From Daphnia carinata (taxonomy: Eukaryota > Arthropoda > Branchiopoda > Diplostraca > Daphniidae): a DNA stretch of 64,000 nucleotides. Positions 63,284 to 64,000 of this stretch are shown piece by piece. A program made the position numbers and the translations under genes. Each line of letters opens with the position of its first letter. Positions within the stretch are counted from its first letter, which is position 1. The stretch is taken from the NCBI RefSeq assembly GCF_022539665.2, contig NC_081339.1:620001-684000 (forward strand), given 5' to 3'. The notes below the pieces were generated by a model, which searched no databases, was not told the origin of the DNA, and saw only the letters and a list, made by a program, of their open reading frames with translations.

Positions 63284-64000
63284 CTCTTTGAGAATTGCCT
63301 CTTACGTAGGTTGGTCTCCGTATACCCGCCTTTCTTTCCACCATCGCGAGGTTAGTGTTTTTGGAAGTGCCTTCAACACATTCCCCGCTATGTATGCTCC
63401 ATATCTTGTCTTCCATGCTATGCTCCTCTGGCCCCTCTGACCATACGACTGTTTGCCTTGTCTTCCTTGTTGGGGCCGACATTTTCAAAAAGAGGGGTTT
63501 TGTTTTTCTTTTAACTTTTTATTTCCAATAACCGAGATATACAACAATTTATAACAGAGTAAACCAATATTTAAGTGGAGAACAGCGATTTTAAGATTTC
63601 GTCTTCGTCGGAAGACGATACGAGTGCTGTCCTTGTCAGTCGCTTCGACAGCTGTTTGCTCGGCCTTTCCTCTGGCGATATTTTTTTCCACTTCTTAGGC
63701 GTTTCTATGGTTGACTTTGCTTTCTTGGTCTGAGCGGGTTCCGTTGAGGGCCCGGTTCGAGGTGCTGTGAAGTCCTTAATCTCCTTAATCAGCGCCGTTT
63801 TGGTCGGCGCCGGCACGGGAACTTGGAGTGGGGCGGGCAATTCTTTAATGCCTCTTGTTCTCTCCAGTGCCTGCTACTGTCTTTGAAGTTCCTCCTTATC
63901 TCGTCGTAGTTAACTTGTTACTAGTAAAAACCGAGCGTGCGCCTCGGCTTCCTCTGCTGCTTTCTGGGCTGCTGCTATCACCGAAGAGTGTGATTCTCTG
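63276..64000 (-). pseudogene. Pao element C: gag N-terminal part
   Basis: Minus-strand frames (63840-63571, 63691-63485 and 63488-63276) show a Pro/Lys/Thr-rich basic and Ser/Asp-rich segment (TRTALVSSSDEDEILK), then a part resembling Pao capsid. Beyond 63840 the sequence looks like a helical Ala/Glu/Arg region but with a stop. The gene continues outside the window. Confidence 0.6.

Overview
This is eukaryotic DNA made almost entirely of transposable elements in several layers. It has no operons or ribosome binding sites. The predicted GT-AG introns are short (57-73 nt). The repeat mix is env-bearing Ty3/gypsy, BEL/Pao, Ty1/copia, Tc1/mariner, pogo, hAT and a LINE. This suggests an arthropod, plausibly a small crustacean such as Daphnia, but I cannot prove the species. 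I recognise no intact host gene.

Layout: (1) 1-5572, the 3' part of a Ty3/gypsy element (called G1) on +. It has gag-protease, RNase H, an integrase remnant, an F-type env, an antisense exon pair, a 59-bp tandem repeat and the 3' LTR. (2) 5573-7602, unassigned DNA with a short hairpin repeat. (3) 7603-11595, a complete Tc1/mariner-like element with terminal inverted repeats of about 0.9-1.0 kb and two divergent transposase genes, both broken. (4) 12043-13560, a decayed hAT transposase on -. (5) 14424-14960, an unrecognised spliced relic on -. (6) 15962-29469, a 13.5-kb Ty3/gypsy element (G2) on +, with both LTRs and a 4-bp target duplication. It carries gag, pol, an unusual envelope region with ricin-B-like repeats and a mucin-like stretch, an antisense exon shared with G1, an acidic ORF and an ankyrin-repeat ORF.

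(7) 31960-33170, a LINE reverse transcriptase relic on -. (8) 33255-34920 and 43153-43420, one pogo/Tigger-like transposase gene split by (9) a BEL/Pao element at 34921-43147 on -, with 396/412-bp LTRs and a 5-bp target duplication. That element has an extra zinc-finger ORF downstream of pol. (10) 44340-45079, a second BEL integrase fragment on +. (11) 45080-49433, mostly unassigned. (12) 49434-54714, a young copia element on - with 362-bp LTRs (I see two mismatches) and a 5-bp target duplication, sitting inside a cysteine-rich ORF. (13) 55127-64000, a mosaic of three decayed BEL/Pao pol regions (A on -, B on +, C on -).

Nearly every element is defective through stops, frameshifts or internal deletions. 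The copia copy is the youngest. The strongest candidate for something undescribed is the antisense exon family downstream of env in G1 and G2. It keeps its reading frame and splice-acceptor position in two elements whose envelopes are unrelated. Next are the accessory genes of G2 (lectin-like envelope repeats, ankyrin ORF) and the long-TIR Tc1 element with two divergent transposases.
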